A stretch of 64,000 bases of DNA from the NCBI GenBank assembly GCA_000027065.2, contig FN543093.2, forward strand, positions 3,414,074 through 3,478,073, read 5' to 3'. Under the pieces are notes generated by a model that made no database searches, was not told the DNA's origin, and saw only the letters and a list, made by a program, of their open reading frames with translations. Position numbers and translations under genes: made by a program. Position 1 is the stretch's first letter. Each line of letters begins with the position of its first letter. This DNA comes from Cronobacter turicensis z3032 (lineage in GTDB: Bacteria; Pseudomonadota; Gammaproteobacteria; Enterobacterales; Enterobacteriaceae). This document shows, one piece after another, positions 27,134 through 39,288 of the stretch.

Positions 27134-27169
27134 AAAGACGCCATAACAACAAAGGGTTATGGCGTCTTT
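27134..27169 (-). terminator. Hairpin after alaS, probable terminator
   Basis: A 14-bp perfect stem (AAAGACGCCATAAC / GTTATGGCGTCTTT) with a short loop, 16 bases after the alaS stop. The T-tract is short, so termination may be partial, allowing some read-through to csrA. Confidence 0.7.
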
Positions 27170-27184
27170 CTGCCGTTTTGGTTA

Positions 27185-29812
27185 TTACAGCTTCGCGGTT
27201 ACCCAGCTTTCAACGCTGCCAAGCGCTGCGGGCAGCGCTGCGGCATCGGTGCCGCCAGCCTGCGCCATATCCGGGCGACCACCGCCTTTACCGCCGACCT
27301 GCTGAGCAATCATGCCCACCAGTTCGCCAGCTTTGACGCGTTCCGTCACATCTTTCGATACGCCCGCGATCAGGGAAACTTTCCCCTCCGCCACGGTCGC
27401 CAGCACGATAACAGAAGAACCGAGCTGGTTTTTCAGATCGTCCACCATCGTGCGCAGCATTTTCGGCTCAACGCCTGCGAGTTCGCTGACCAGCAGTTTC
27501 ACGCCGTTGATGTCGATGGCTTTGCTGCTGAGGTTCGCACTCTCCTGCGCCGCCTGCTGTTCTTTGAGCTGCTGCAGTTCTTTTTCCAGCTGACGGGTGC
27601 GCTCAACCATCGCACGAACTTTGTCGTTCAGCGTCTGGCTGTCGCTCTTGAGCAGATGAGACAGCTCGTTCAGACGGTCGTTCTGAGCATGAACCAGAGA
27701 CAGCGCGCCTTCGCCAGTCACCGCTTCGATACGGCGAACGCCTGCGGCGGTGCCGGATTCAGAAACAATACGGAACAAGCCGATATCGCCAGTGCGCGAC
27801 GCGTGAATACCGCCGCACAGTTCGGTAGAGAAATCGCCCATGCTCAATACACGCACGCGGTCTTCATATTTCTCGCCGAACAGCGCCATCGCGCCTTTGG
27901 CTTTCGCCGCTTCCAGATCCATGACGTTAGTTTCAATCGGCAGGTTGCGACGGATTTGCGCGTTCACCAGATCTTCAACTTTGCGGATCTCTTCCGGCTT
28001 CATGGCTTCGAAATGCGAGAAGTCGAAACGCAGGCCTTTGTCGTTAACCAGAGAGCCTTTCTGCGCGACATGGGTGCCCAGCACCTGGCGCAGCGCGGCG
28101 TGCATCAGGTGCGTCGCCGAGTGGTTGAGACGAATACGCTCACGGCGCGCCTGGTCCACTTCCGCTTTAACGCCCTCGCCCACTTTCAGAACGCCGCTGG
28201 TCAGCTCGCCGATATGCCCGATCGCCTGACCATATTTCTGGGTGTCGTTAACGGTGAAAGTGAAACCATTGCCTTTCAGCTCGCCTTTATCGCCCACCTG
28301 GCCGCCAGACTCCGCATAGAATGGAGTTTCATCCAGCACCACAACGGCCTGCTGGCCCGCCGCTACCTGCTCAACGGATTTACCATCGATAAACAGCGCG
28401 GTGACCCTGGCGGTCAGTTCGGTCTGATCGTAGCCTTTGAATTCTGACGCGCCATCAACGCGGATCATCGCGTTGTAGTCGGCGCCGAAACCGCTGGATT
28501 CGCGCGCGCGACGGCGCTGCTCTTCCATGGCGGCTTCAAAGCCCGCTTCGTCAACTTTAATGTTGCGCTCGCGGCAGACGTCCGCGGTCAGGTCAACCGG
28601 GAAGCCGTAGGTGTCATACAGGCGGAAAGCCGTTTCGCCGTCGAGCGTATCGCCCGTAAGCTTCGCCAGCTCTTCATCCAGCAGCGCCAGACCACGCTCG
28701 AGCGTGCGGGCAAACTGCTCTTCTTCAGTTTTCAGAACCTGTTCAACCTGCGCCTGCTGACGTTTCAGCTCGTCGCCCGCCGATCCCATAACATCCACCA
28801 GCGGCCCAACCAACTTGTAGAAGAAGGTGTCTTTCGCGCCCAGCATGTTGCCGTGACGGATCGCGCGGCGAATGATGCGACGCAGCACATAGCCGCGGTT
28901 CTCGTTAGACGGGATCACGCCATCGGCAATCAGGAAGGCGCAGGAGCGGATATGGTCAGCAATAACGCGCAGCGATTTGTTGCTCAGATCGGTCGCGCCG
29001 GTAACGTTCGCCACCGCCTTGATAAGCTTCTGGAACAGATCGATTTCGTAGTTAGAGTTAACGTGTTGCAGCACCGCGGCGATACGCTCAAGGCCCATGC
29101 CGGTATCCACGGACGGCTTCGGCAGCGGTTCCATGGTGCCGTCAGCCTGACGGTTAAACTGCATAAACACGATGTTCCAGATCTCAATGTAGCGATCGCC
29201 GTCTTCTTCCGGGCTACCCGGAGGGCCGCCCCAGATGTGGTCGCCATGATCGTAGAAAATCTCGGTGCACGGGCCGCACGGGCCGGTATCGCCCATCTGC
29301 CAGAAGTTGTCGGACGCGTAAGGCGCGCCTTTGTTATCGCCGATACGGATAATACGTTCGCGCGGGATCCCGACTTCTTTTTCCCAGATTTCGTAAGCTT
29401 CGTCATCGGTTTCGTAGACGGTCACCCACAGGCGATCTTTCGGCAGGTTAAACCACTGCGCGCCGGTCAGCAGCTCCCAGGCGTACTGGATAGCGTCATG
29501 TTTGAAGTAGTCACCGAAGCTGAAGTTGCCCAGCATTTCGAAGAAGGTGTGGTGGCGGGCGGTGTAACCGACGTTTTCCAGGTCATTGTGCTTACCACCG
29601 GCGCGCACGCAGCGCTGCGCGGTCGTCGCGCGGGAATAATTACGCTTGTCGAGACCAAGGAATACATCCTTGAACTGGTTCATCCCGGCGTTGGTAAACA
29701 GCAAAGTCGGGTCATTATTAGGGACCAGAGAGCTACTGGCGACTACCTGGTGTCCCTTGCTATGGAAAAAGTCGAGAAACGCCTGACGGATCTCAGCGGT
29801 GCTCTTGCTCAT
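27185..29812 (-). CDS. alaS: Alanyl-tRNA synthetase AlaS
   Basis: An 875-residue class II synthetase (E. coli 876). The aminoacylation domain opens [20 protein letters not shown], the editing domain shows [12 protein letters not shown] and [11 protein letters not shown], and the C-terminal DHHA1/C-Ala part ends [15 protein letters not shown]. It charges tRNA-Ala and clears mischarged Ser/Gly. Follows recX in the same direction. Confidence 0.98.
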   Translation of the reverse strand: MSKSTAEIRQAFLDFFHSKGHQVVASSSLVPNNDPTLLFTNAGMNQFKDVFLGLDKRNYSRATTAQRCVRAGGKHNDLENVGYTARHHTFFEMLGNFSFGDYFKHDAIQYAWELLTGAQWFNLPKDRLWVTVYETDDEAYEIWEKEVGIPRERIIRIGDNKGAPYASDNFWQMGDTGPCGPCTEIFYDHGDHIWGGPPGSPEEDGDRYIEIWNIVFMQFNRQADGTMEPLPKPSVDTGMGLERIAAVLQHVNSNYEIDLFQKLIKAVANVTGATDLSNKSLRVIADHIRSCAFLIADGVIPSNENRGYVLRRIIRRAIRHGNMLGAKDTFFYKLVGPLVDVMGSAGDELKRQQAQVEQVLKTEEEQFARTLERGLALLDEELAKLTGDTLDGETAFRLYDTYGFPVDLTADVCRERNIKVDEAGFEAAMEEQRRRARESSGFGADYNAMIRVDGASEFKGYDQTELTARVTALFIDGKSVEQVAAGQQAVVVLDETPFYAESGGQVGDKGELKGNGFTFTVNDTQKYGQAIGHIGELTSGVLKVGEGVKAEVDQARRERIRLNHSATHLMHAALRQVLGTHVAQKGSLVNDKGLRFDFSHFEAMKPEEIRKVEDLVNAQIRRNLPIETNVMDLEAAKAKGAMALFGEKYEDRVRVLSMGDFSTELCGGIHASRTGDIGLFRIVSESGTAAGVRRIEAVTGEGALSLVHAQNDRLNELSHLLKSDSQTLNDKVRAMVERTRQLEKELQQLKEQQAAQESANLSSKAIDINGVKLLVSELAGVEPKMLRTMVDDLKNQLGSSVIVLATVAEGKVSLIAGVSKDVTERVKAGELVGMIAQQVGGKGGGRPDMAQAGGTDAAALPAALGSVESWVTAKL

Positions 29813-29947
29813 AATTATCCTGAAATCAAGCTAACGAAATGTGTCACCCGAGTGGCGCAGCACGCTGCCGCCAGACCAGGCTAAACGGAAAAAAGTGGGA
29901 ATAAGATAAGTTTTCTTTACAGGGAAGTAAAACCCCGCATGGGGTCA

Positions 29948-30445
29948 TCACTCAAAATTTCGGTAGATCGCCTGGATATCTTCCATGTAATAGCCGCGAT
30001 ACAGCAAAAAGCGTTGGACTTTGCCTTTTTCGGGGAAGGTGCGCGGCAGCGGCGCGCCGAATTTGCGCTCGGCCTGATCGCGGGCCTGCGCTTCCCAGTC
30101 GACCTCACAGGCGGCGAAGGCGCTATCACATGCGGTACGGGAGATGCCCTTCTGTTGCAGCTCCTGACGAATGCGCTGCGGTCCGTAGCCTTTACGACCG
30201 CGGCTGGCGATATAGCGCTCGGCAAAATGATCGTCGTCGAGGTAACGCTGCTCATGGCACCAGGCGATCACTTTCTCGATATCTTCCGGGGTAGCCTGCG
30301 CCTGCTCATCGTCGTTTTTCCCTGGCAGCACGGCGCCAAGCTTGCGTCTGAGCTCTTGCTCGCTGTGATCGCGCATCGCGAGTATTCGCATGGCGCGGTC
30401 GAGAAGTCGGGAATAAGCGGAACGGCGGGGAGTAGCATCAGTCAT
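29948..30445 (-). CDS. recX: RecA modulator RecX
   Basis: A 165-residue helical-repeat protein (E. coli 166) with [18 protein letters not shown] and [15 protein letters not shown] motifs. It caps RecA filaments and inhibits recombination. It is 68 bases downstream of recA behind a terminator, so expression comes from read-through, as in E. coli. Confidence 0.96.
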   Translation of the reverse strand: MTDATPRRSAYSRLLDRAMRILAMRDHSEQELRRKLGAVLPGKNDDEQAQATPEDIEKVIAWCHEQRYLDDDHFAERYIASRGRKGYGPQRIRQELQQKGISRTACDSAFAACEVDWEAQARDQAERKFGAPLPRTFPEKGKVQRFLLYRGYYMEDIQAIYRNFE

Positions 30446-30480
30446 AGGCGTGAAAACAGTGGCGATGTTGAAGGGAAAGA

Positions 30481-30509
30481 AAAAAGTAAGGGCTGCATCA
30501 GCAGCCCTT
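30481..30509 (-). terminator. Terminator between recA and recX
   Basis: AAGGGCTGC-TGAT-GCAGCCCTT followed on the minus strand by ACTTTTTTC, four bases after the recA stop. Partial termination keeps RecX low relative to RecA. Confidence 0.9.
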
Positions 30510-30513
30510 GAGA

Positions 30514-32164
<1,651 letters not shown>

Positions 32165-32304
32165 GACGGCTCCGATTGTAAACGTAACCCCAGGCATCCC
32201 ACAGCGATTTTTAAGCGTTGCAGGCAGTTACATCGGGTTTTACGAGGCGAATTCAAGGTTTGCAGTAGTGTTTATTTCCCCGCCCGGACAGGCGGGGAAA
32301 CGTC

Positions 32305-33387
32305 TTACTGCACCCGGGCGAGCGCCACCGCCTGGCCGAGCTGCCAGACCGCCATGGCGTAATGCGTACTATGGTTATAGCGCGTAATAGCGTAGAAGTT
32401 TGGCAGGCCGTACCAGTACTGGTAGCCGCTGCCGATATCAAGGCGCAGAAGGCTCGCTTCGGTGTGATCGCCGATCGGCTGCTGCGGCGTTAAGCCTGCC
32501 GCCGCCAGCTGGCCGACGCTGTATTTGGTTTTAAAACCGTTCTCAAGCTGCGGCGCCTGACCGTTGGCTGGCACGGCCACCAGATCGCCCTTCACCCAGC
32601 CGTGTTGCTGGAAGTAGTGCGCGACGCTGCCAATAGCGTCTTCCGGATCCCACAGATTGATATGCCCGTCGCCGTTAAAGTCGACCGCATACTCTTTATA
32701 AGAAGACGGCATAAACTGGCCGTAGCCCATCGCGCCTGCGAATGATCCCTTGAGCGCCAGCGGATCATCGCCTTCATCGCGCGACATCAGCAGGAACGTT
32801 TCGAGCTCGGCGGCAAAATAGTCGGCGCGGCGCGGGTAGTTAAAGGCAAGCGTCGCCAGCGCGTCGATAATACGGGTTTTACCCATCACGCGGCCCCAGC
32901 GGGTCTCCACGCCGATAATGCCAACCACGATTTCCGGCGGCACGCCATAGACCTGCCAGGCGCGGTTAAGCGCGTCCTGGTACTGGTTCCAGAACGCCAC
33001 GCCGTTTTGCACATTGTCCGGCGTAATAAATTTATTGCGATAGCGCAGCCAGGCGCCGTTCGGCCCCGGCGCAGGCTGGGTGGTCGGCGCCTGGCGATCC
33101 ATCAGACGCAGCACGTAATCGAGCCTTTTCGTCTGTGAGAATACTTCCTGGAGTTGCTGACGGTTAAACCCGTGCTTGCTGACCATCATATTGATGAAGT
33201 TTTCCGCCGCCGGGTTGCCGGTAAAGTCCCCGGTCGGTAACAGCATATCGTGCTGCGGCTGGAGCAGGAAGCCGCCCTGGCTTGCGCCTGCGGTCTGGGT
33301 GGTAGCGGATTGAGACTTCGGCTTGCTGCTGCAGGCGGCAAGCGCCATCATCAGCGGCAACAGGGCGACATAGCGACGCTTTAACAT
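32305..33387 (-). CDS. mltB: Membrane-bound lytic murein transglycosylase B
   Basis: A 360-residue outer-membrane lipoprotein (E. coli 361) with lipobox LAAC (Cys19). The catalytic Glu is in GIIGVETRWGR, followed by GAMGYGQFMPSSY and the FNGDGHINLWDPEDAIGS calcium-loop region. It cleaves glycan strands to 1,6-anhydro products. Confidence 0.97.
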   Translation of the reverse strand: MLKRRYVALLPLMMALAACSSKPKSQSATTQTAGASQGGFLLQPQHDMLLPTGDFTGNPAAENFINMMVSKHGFNRQQLQEVFSQTKRLDYVLRLMDRQAPTTQPAPGPNGAWLRYRNKFITPDNVQNGVAFWNQYQDALNRAWQVYGVPPEIVVGIIGVETRWGRVMGKTRIIDALATLAFNYPRRADYFAAELETFLLMSRDEGDDPLALKGSFAGAMGYGQFMPSSYKEYAVDFNGDGHINLWDPEDAIGSVAHYFQQHGWVKGDLVAVPANGQAPQLENGFKTKYSVGQLAAAGLTPQQPIGDHTEASLLRLDIGSGYQYWYGLPNFYAITRYNHSTHYAMAVWQLGQAVALARVQ

Positions 33388-33501
33388 GAGATATCCATAT
33401 GGCTGTTCAGAACGAATGGCAGTAATGGTAGATCATCCAGGGCCAGGCGAGGAAGCGCGGCGCGAGGCGCAGGCGGGAAATTTTACCGCCTGCGCGCGCT
33501 G

Positions 33502-34224
33502 TCAGAGAACTTTGCTGAGAAAAGCCGCAGTACGCGGGTTTTGCGGGGCGGTAAAAAGCTGTACAGGCGGGCCTTCTTCCTGAATCACGCCGCCGTCGAT
33601 AAATATCACCCGGTCGGCGACTTCGCGCGCAAATCCCATCTCGTGGGTAACGATAACCATCGTCATGCCCTCTTCGGCAAGATTTTTCATTACCGCCAGC
33701 ACTTCGCCGACCAGCTCCGGGTCCAGCGCGGAGGTCGGCTCATCAAAGAGCATGACCGACGGGTTCATCGCCAGCGCCCGGGCAATCGCCACACGCTGCT
33801 GCTGGCCGCCAGAGAGGCTCGCAGGCCATGCGTCGCGCTTATCGCTAAGGCCCACTTTGGCCAACAGCCCTTCGGCGAGCGTCACCGCCTGCGCGCGTTT
33901 CATGCTCTTCAGGCTCATCGGCGCCATGATGAGATTTTCCAGCACCGTCATGTGCGGGAAGAGATTAAAGCGCTGGAACACCATCCCGACGCCCGCGCGC
34001 AGCTGGTTCACATCGGCGTTGCGGTCATGCACCGCAAAACCGTTAACCAGGATGTCGCCCTCTTCTGCCATCTCCAGCGCGTTAAGGCAGCGCAAAAAAG
34101 TGCTTTTGCCGGAGCCGGAAGGGCCAATCACGCAGACCACTTCTTCTGGTTTAATGTCACAGCTGATGCCGCGCAGAACGTGGCTTGCGCCGAAATGCTT
34201 GTGCAAATTTTTAACGTGAATCAC
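33502..34224 (-). CDS. Polar amino-acid ABC importer, ATPase
   Basis: A 240-residue ATPase of the GlnQ/HisP group. Walker [10 protein letters not shown], signature LSGGQQQRV, Walker [14 protein letters not shown] and switch His VTHEMGF are intact. It overlaps the permease gene by 14 bases. Last gene of a three-gene unit (binding protein, permease, ATPase) that sits where E. coli has the srl operon. Substrate not determined. Confidence 0.9.
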   Translation of the reverse strand: MIHVKNLHKHFGASHVLRGISCDIKPEEVVCVIGPSGSGKSTFLRCLNALEMAEEGDILVNGFAVHDRNADVNQLRAGVGMVFQRFNLFPHMTVLENLIMAPMSLKSMKRAQAVTLAEGLLAKVGLSDKRDAWPASLSGGQQQRVAIARALAMNPSVMLFDEPTSALDPELVGEVLAVMKNLAEEGMTMVIVTHEMGFAREVADRVIFIDGGVIQEEGPPVQLFTAPQNPRTAAFLSKVL

Positions 34225-34981
34225 TTTTGCCGAACCTCTTTTCCAGCCGCGCCACCAGTTGCGATAGCAGGAATGTAATCACCCAGTAGACCAGTGAAAT
34301 GGTCAGGTAGGGCTCCCAGTAAGTGGCGTAGGCGCCGGAGACGGTACGCGCCGCATAGGCGAGATCCGCAAGACCGATGGCAGACGCGAGCGACGAGTCT
34401 TTCACAATGGCGATAGCATTATTGCCAAGCGGCGGCAGAATACGGCGAAACGCCTGCGGCAGGATCACTTTGCGCATGGTTTTCCACCACGGCATGCCGA
34501 GCGCGCGCGACGCTTCCATCTGCCCACGGTCAATCGACTGAATGCCCGCGCGGAAAATTTCGGAAACGTACGCGCCCGCATTAAGCGTAATCGCCACGAT
34601 ACAGGAGAGAAACGCGCCGTAATCGGAGCGCAGCATACGGGCGAATTCGCTGCTCATCATCCCGCTCTCCACCAGCCAGCCGTCGCGCGGGTTAATAAAG
34701 AGCGGCACCAGCGCGAAGTGCACCACCATGATCTGCACAAACAGCGGCGTGCCGCGAAACGCGCTGACATAAAAGCGCACCGGGAACTGCACCAGGTAGC
34801 GCAGCACATATTTCCACGGCCCGTGCTCCGCGTGCGCCATGCGCCCCAGCCCGAGCGTTAAGCCCCACAGCGTGCCGAGTATCACGCAGATGATGGTGCA
34901 TTTAATGGTCATCCAGGCGCCCTGCATAAACAGCGGGCCATACTCCTGGATTATCTCCCAATGAAATCCTGACATGTCCAT
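34211..34981 (-). CDS. Polar amino-acid ABC importer, permease
   Basis: A 256-residue permease of the HisM/GlnP type with about five membrane segments. The loop [22 protein letters not shown] near residues 160-180 couples to the ATPase, and [14 protein letters not shown] is the usual family motif near the N-terminal third. A single permease is present, so it probably works as a homodimer. Confidence 0.9.
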   Translation of the reverse strand: MDMSGFHWEIIQEYGPLFMQGAWMTIKCTIICVILGTLWGLTLGLGRMAHAEHGPWKYVLRYLVQFPVRFYVSAFRGTPLFVQIMVVHFALVPLFINPRDGWLVESGMMSSEFARMLRSDYGAFLSCIVAITLNAGAYVSEIFRAGIQSIDRGQMEASRALGMPWWKTMRKVILPQAFRRILPPLGNNAIAIVKDSSLASAIGLADLAYAARTVSGAYATYWEPYLTISLVYWVITFLLSQLVARLEKRFGKSDSR

Positions 34982-35048
34982 TTCCGAAAAAGAGGCGGCT
35001 GACGTAGAGACGGTCAGCCGCTAAATAACAGGAAGCGAAAAAGCGCGA

Positions 35049-35816
35049 TTACTGCGCAGGTAGCGTCGGCACGTTGTCGTCAAACCAGGCTTTGTAGATT
35101 TTCGCGTAGGTGCCGTCAGCGACGATTTTCGCGAGGCCCGCGTTGATTTTATTGCGCAGTTCGTCATTGCCTTTCGCTACCGCGATACCGAAATACTGGC
35201 GTTCAAACTTCGCATCCGGCACCAGTTTGAACTGTTTTTCCGGATGCTGTTTGATGTAGTACTTCACCACGCCCACATCGCCCACGGCGGCGCTGACGCC
35301 ATCTTCAAACAGCTCCTGAAGCATCAGCGGCGTATTGTCGAAACGCTTGATGGCCGTGTTGTTTTTGCCAAGCACGTCAGAGACCACGATATCCCCGGTG
35401 CTGGAGTTCACGACGCCGACCTTTTCATTTTTCAGCGCGGCAAGGGAATTCACTTTTGAATCTGCAGGCACAACAATCGACTGTTCAGCCGGGAAGTAAG
35501 GCGCAGAGAAATCCACCATCTGCTTACGCTTATCGGTGATGGTGATGCCGGAGACAAGAATGTCGCGATCGCCGGAACCGAGTGTCGCGAAAATCCCTTC
35601 CCACGGCGTGTTCACCAGCTTCACGTTGAAGTTTTCCGCTTTGGCGATGGCTTTAATAATGTCGATATCGAAACCTTCCAGCTCTTTCTGGCTGTTTTCG
35701 AATTCAAACGGACGATAGGTGCCGCCTGCGCCGACAACATAGGTTTCCTGCGCCGCAAACGCGCTGCCCGCGAGGGCTGCCATTAACAAACCGGCCTTGA
35801 GTAAAGATTTTACCAT
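35049..35816 (-). CDS. Polar amino-acid ABC importer, periplasmic binding protein
   Basis: A 255-residue family 3 binding protein with a Sec signal (cleavage after SAFA, about residue 20). GGTYRPFEFENSQKELEGFDIDIIKAIA is the lobe 1 opening, and the Arg of SGITITDKRKQMVDFSAPYF plus the Asp in VGDVGVVKYY bind amino-acid carboxylate and amino groups; GlnH is the nearest relative I can suggest. The ATG at 35816 with GAGGG upstream is chosen over upstream in-frame codons at 35831 and 35885. Confidence 0.88.
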   Translation of the reverse strand: MVKSLLKAGLLMAALAGSAFAAQETYVVGAGGTYRPFEFENSQKELEGFDIDIIKAIAKAENFNVKLVNTPWEGIFATLGSGDRDILVSGITITDKRKQMVDFSAPYFPAEQSIVVPADSKVNSLAALKNEKVGVVNSSTGDIVVSDVLGKNNTAIKRFDNTPLMLQELFEDGVSAAVGDVGVVKYYIKQHPEKQFKLVPDAKFERQYFGIAVAKGNDELRNKINAGLAKIVADGTYAKIYKAWFDDNVPTLPAQ

Positions 35817-35988
35817 GATCGCAACCCTCATTTTTATGCACTTAATATGAATAAAAATACATACATTAGTCAGGGCGCGCAACAAGAATATATTCTCTGT
35901 TCACTCACCCGCCCCGCCAGTTCTGGTAGTCAAGCGCAGCGGGACCGATGCCGATAACGCTCAGTGGTTTTCAAATCAAGGGGCTGAA

Positions 35989-36201
35989 ATGAAACGACAT
36001 CCTGTCCAGTCGAAAACGTTTAAAAGCGCAGGTTACGATCCGACCTGTTCGATTATGGAAATTGAGTACGCCAACGGGCGCGTGGAGCAGTTTCTCGGCG
36101 TACCGGCGAAAACCTGGCAAACCTTTCTGATGAGCAACGAGAAAGAGAGCTGGTTTAGCAACAATATCAAAAGCAGCTTTTTCAAAGTCGCGGTCAGCTA
36201 A
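35989..36201 (+). CDS. KTSC domain-containing small protein
   Basis: A 70-residue protein made almost wholly of a KTSC domain: KSAGYDPTCSIMEIEYANG, then YxxVP-like VEQFLGVPAKTWQTFL and a C-terminal SNNIKSSFFKV. The family is often linked to RNA or nucleic acid enzymes but its role is unknown. Closed by a strong terminator shared with the convergent chemoreceptor. Confidence 0.8.
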   Translation: MKRHPVQSKTFKSAGYDPTCSIMEIEYANGRVEQFLGVPAKTWQTFLMSNEKESWFSNNIKSSFFKVAVS

Positions 36202-36220
36202 GACATAAAAAGACGGCATA

Positions 36221-36248
36221 AAAAAAGCGTGGCTCGCCACGCTTTTTT
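36221..36248. terminator. Bidirectional terminator
   Basis: AAAAAAGCGTGG-CTCG-CCACGCTTTTTT, between the convergent KTSC gene and the Tsr-like chemoreceptor gene. Confidence 0.92.
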
Positions 36249-36269
36249 ATTTCTGCATCCGTCAGGGAA

Positions 36270-37937
36270 TCAGAACGTTTCCCAGTTATCACCGCCTGCG
36301 GGGGCTGCCAGCGCGGGTTTCACCGGCTCGATGCGCGCAGACGGCGCAACGCCGGTGCGCGTCGAGGTGCTGACCACGCCGCGCGAGACTTTAAAGGCCG
36401 CTACGGCCTGGCGCAGTTGCTCAGCCTGATCCTCAAGCGCCCCGGCGGCAGCGGCGGATTCCTGCACCAGCGCGGCGTTCTGCTGCGTGACGCTGTCCAT
36501 CTGCGACACCGCGAGGCTCACCTGCTCAATGCCGCGGCTCTGCTCATCGGACGCCGAGGCGATTTCGCCCATGATATCGGTCACGCGGGTCACCGCCTGC
36601 ACAATCTCTTTCATGGTGTCGCCCGCTTCCTGCACCTGGCCGGAGCCGGTATCGACGCGGTTTACTGAATTTTCGATAAGCGCTTTGATCTCTTTCGCCG
36701 CGTTGGCGCTGCGGCTGGCGAGCGTACGCACCTCCCCCGCGACCACCGCGAAGCCGCGGCCCTGTTCACCTGCACGCGCCGCTTCTACCGCGGCATTCAG
36801 CGCGAGGATATTGGTCTGGAAGGCGATGCTGTCGATGACGCTTGTGATATGCGCAATCTGCTGCGAGCTCTCGGCGATGGATTTCATGGTCTGCACCACG
36901 TTATCCACCACGCGCCCGCCTTTGTCTGCGGTCTCCGAGGCGTTTTTCGCCAGCTGCGAGGCCTGACGCGCGTTATCGCTGTTCTGTTTCACGGTGGCGG
37001 TCAGTTGCTCCATGCTGGCGGCAGTCTCTTCCAGCGACGCGGCCTGCTGCTCGGTGCGCGAAGAGAGATCGTTGCTGCCTGCGGAGATTTCACCCGCCCC
37101 GGTATAGATGGATTCCGAACTGTCGCGTACCGCCGTAACGGTGCCCGCCAGCGCCTGCTGCATTTCCTGAAGTGACGCGGCAAGCTGGCCCATTTCGTTA
37201 CGTCCTTCCACCGCAATCTGGCGCGTTAAATCGCCGCCTGCGATCGCACGGATATGTTCCATCGCCTCACGCAATGGCCCCAGCAGCAGATGACGTAAGC
37301 CCTGCCAGATAGTGGCAATCGCCAGCACGACGATGATAGCGATAATGCCGAGCGTCCAGAGCATGCCGGTAAAGCTCTGCTGGTTCTCCTGGGCGGCGGC
37401 CTGCAACAGCGTGGTGTTCTGCGCGCGCCAGGTGGTGTAAACCTCTTCCATCTCATCCTGCGCTTTCTGGGCGTCGAGATTGCCGTAAGCCTCGTAGTTA
37501 TTCGCGCCGAGATAGCCGATGGATGCCTGAAGAATGTCATGCAGCGCCTGGTATTTTTCGGCAATCTGGCTGGCTGTCGCTTCATCCTGTCCGTTCAGGC
37601 GCGGCGAGCCTTTGTAGAGCGCAAAGTGTTTCTCCGCTTTGGCAAGCGAGGTGGAGGCGGTCGCCAGCAGTTTGTCGATTGCCGCCAGCGACGCCGGATC
37701 GCGCTGGTTTTTCAGGAAGCGGATCGCCACACGGTTTACCGTGACGCGGGTTTTCACCAGCGTCTGAAAACTGTCGCCAAGCTGCTCCTGCTGGAAATTA
37801 AGTAAATTCGCATTCTGGAAATTATTTCTGTCATTATTGACTGCCGAATAAAAAAGGCTGCCGGTGACCATTTGCAACACCGTAAAGGTCAGCAAGATAA
37901 TAATAATCCCGCTAACCACTTTTATATTTTTAATCAT
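36270..37937 (-). CDS. Tsr/Tar-like methyl-accepting chemotaxis receptor
   Basis: A 555-residue receptor with a transmembrane segment at about 7-30, a periplasmic four-helix sensor, a second segment near 193-213, HAMP, and a full signalling hairpin ([20 protein letters not shown] tip). The C-terminus NWETF is the CheR/CheB tether. The ligand Arg64 of Tsr and the motif TRxTxNR are conserved (VKTRVTVNR), so it should sense an amino acid. The sensor is otherwise well diverged from Tsr. A near-perfect sigma-28 promoter lies 40 bases upstream. It neighbours an amino-acid importer. Confidence 0.93.
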   Translation of the reverse strand: MIKNIKVVSGIIIILLTFTVLQMVTGSLFYSAVNNDRNNFQNANLLNFQQEQLGDSFQTLVKTRVTVNRVAIRFLKNQRDPASLAAIDKLLATASTSLAKAEKHFALYKGSPRLNGQDEATASQIAEKYQALHDILQASIGYLGANNYEAYGNLDAQKAQDEMEEVYTTWRAQNTTLLQAAAQENQQSFTGMLWTLGIIAIIVVLAIATIWQGLRHLLLGPLREAMEHIRAIAGGDLTRQIAVEGRNEMGQLAASLQEMQQALAGTVTAVRDSSESIYTGAGEISAGSNDLSSRTEQQAASLEETAASMEQLTATVKQNSDNARQASQLAKNASETADKGGRVVDNVVQTMKSIAESSQQIAHITSVIDSIAFQTNILALNAAVEAARAGEQGRGFAVVAGEVRTLASRSANAAKEIKALIENSVNRVDTGSGQVQEAGDTMKEIVQAVTRVTDIMGEIASASDEQSRGIEQVSLAVSQMDSVTQQNAALVQESAAAAGALEDQAEQLRQAVAAFKVSRGVVSTSTRTGVAPSARIEPVKPALAAPAGGDNWETF

Positions 37938-37976
37938 CGTCCATCATCCCCTGAACCAGGCGCTATTGTGTAGCTG

Positions 37977-38003
37977 TTATCGGAACGGCGTGCGCAAACT
38001 TTA
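37977..38003 (-). promoter_or_regulatory. Sigma-28 (FliA) promoter of the Tsr-like receptor
   Basis: On the minus strand TAAAGTTT, eleven bases and TCCGATAA: the -35 is perfect, the spacing is exactly that of the FliA consensus, and the -10 matches seven of eight. This ties the receptor to the flagellar class 3 regulon. Confidence 0.88.
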
Positions 38004-38145
38004 TCCACTCCGCTGAAATATGCGAGCGGCGCCATGATTTAAAACAAAAAGATAACCCCCCTGATTTTTTAGCCGATAGTAAAAGTATCCCTTTCACTCC
38101 GCGATGCGTTCCAGAACGTCCCTTTCCGGGTTTTAAGGAGGCACG

Positions 38146-38850
38146 ATGAAAGAGCTCAACAGCTTCGGTCAGTATGTCGGCCCACCCGTGGCGGAGTGGA
38201 AACCACGCGAATTACCGCAGAAGAAAATGTTCGCCGGGCATTTTTGCCATCTTGAGCCTGTCAGCGTGCGTCACGCGCTGGCGCTGCATCACGCCTGGCA
38301 CAGCATTGACGACACGCGCGACTGGACTTACCTGACCGATGAACGCCCGCCGACGCTGACCGCCAGTGAATATTATCTGCGCCGCCTGGAAGCCGCGACG
38401 GACGTCTGGTATTTCACGGTACTGGAAAATATCAGCGGGCAGCCCACCGGCACGCTGTGCCTGATGAATGTCGATAAAACGCACGGCGTGATTGAAATCG
38501 GCAATGTGAACTGGTCGCCTTCCATGAAAAGAACCCATTATGGTACCGAGGCTATCTATTTATTACTGGTGTATGTTTTCGAAGAATTAAAATACCGGCG
38601 CTGCGAATGGAAAACCGATGAGCTGAATATCCCGGCCATTCAGGCCGCCCAGCGCCTCGGCTTTATTTACGAAGGGACATTTCGGGAATGCCAGGTCCGA
38701 AAAGGCCGCAACAGTAATGTGAACTGGTATTCCATTGTCGAAGCCGAATGGCCGCATCACGCTAAAGCGCTGCGCGCCTGGTTGCGCCCTGAGAACTTTA
38801 ACGATCGCGGGCGCCAGATTAACCATCTGGAGGATTTTAAAGACAGGTAA
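38146..38850 (+). CDS. GNAT-family N-acetyltransferase (RimJ/RimL-like)
   Basis: A 234-residue protein with the GNAT fold: GTLCLMNVDKTHGVIEIGNVNWSP (strands 4), KRTHYGTEAIYLLLVYVFEEL (acetyl-CoA pyrophosphate loop helix) and NIPAIQAAQRLGFIYEGTFRE (the usual RimL-like C-terminal motif). AAGGAGG precedes the ATG. Substrate unknown; proteins of this subgroup modify N-termini or small amines. No operon partner. Confidence 0.85.
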   Translation: MKELNSFGQYVGPPVAEWKPRELPQKKMFAGHFCHLEPVSVRHALALHHAWHSIDDTRDWTYLTDERPPTLTASEYYLRRLEAATDVWYFTVLENISGQPTGTLCLMNVDKTHGVIEIGNVNWSPSMKRTHYGTEAIYLLLVYVFEELKYRRCEWKTDELNIPAIQAAQRLGFIYEGTFRECQVRKGRNSNVNWYSIVEAEWPHHAKALRAWLRPENFNDRGRQINHLEDFKDR

Positions 38851-38922
38851 GATACTACGTGAGACGCGATAAAACGGGCGGCGCTATTTTATTTAGCCAT
38901 TGCGCCGCCATCAAATTATCAC

Positions 38923-39288
38923 TTATTCGCAAGCCGCAATAAGCTTGCTGTTTTTATCATAGGTGACAGAGCATTTTTTAGCGGTGGCCGGAACAATCAA
39001 GTTCACCGTCTGCTTCGTATTCTTGTACAGACAGACAAAATAGAGCGCGGTTTTACTCTTTTTGGCCTCGTCCTGATAATCAGCCAGTGTCCAGACGGTA
39101 TCGCGATCATTATCCGGCATCAGATCAACTAACGCTTCTGGCGGCCCGACAAACAAACTGGCATCGTCTAAAGCGTGTGTTTTATCCTGCGACGTCGGGT
39201 ATTGCGGGCATAGCGTCACGGTGGCCTGCGCGCCCGTCACGGATAAGAGCAGTCCGGCGCTGAGTAAAAGGGCTTTACTCCACAACAT
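38923..39288 (-). CDS. STY0301-family periplasmic immunity protein (copy 2)
   Basis: A 121-residue protein with a Sec signal (MLWSKALLLSAGLLLSVTGAQA) and a mature part sharing DASLF, GPPE, LMPDND, VWTLxDYQ and four cysteines with copy 1 (617-985), but clearly diverged elsewhere, as expected if each protects against its own effector. The start at 39288 is inferred from copy 1; a longer in-frame start at 39303 exists. It overlaps the effector gene by 14 bases. Confidence 0.75.
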   Translation of the reverse strand: MLWSKALLLSAGLLLSVTGAQATVTLCPQYPTSQDKTHALDDASLFVGPPEALVDLMPDNDRDTVWTLADYQDEAKKSKTALYFVCLYKNTKQTVNLIVPATAKKCSVTYDKNSKLIAACE

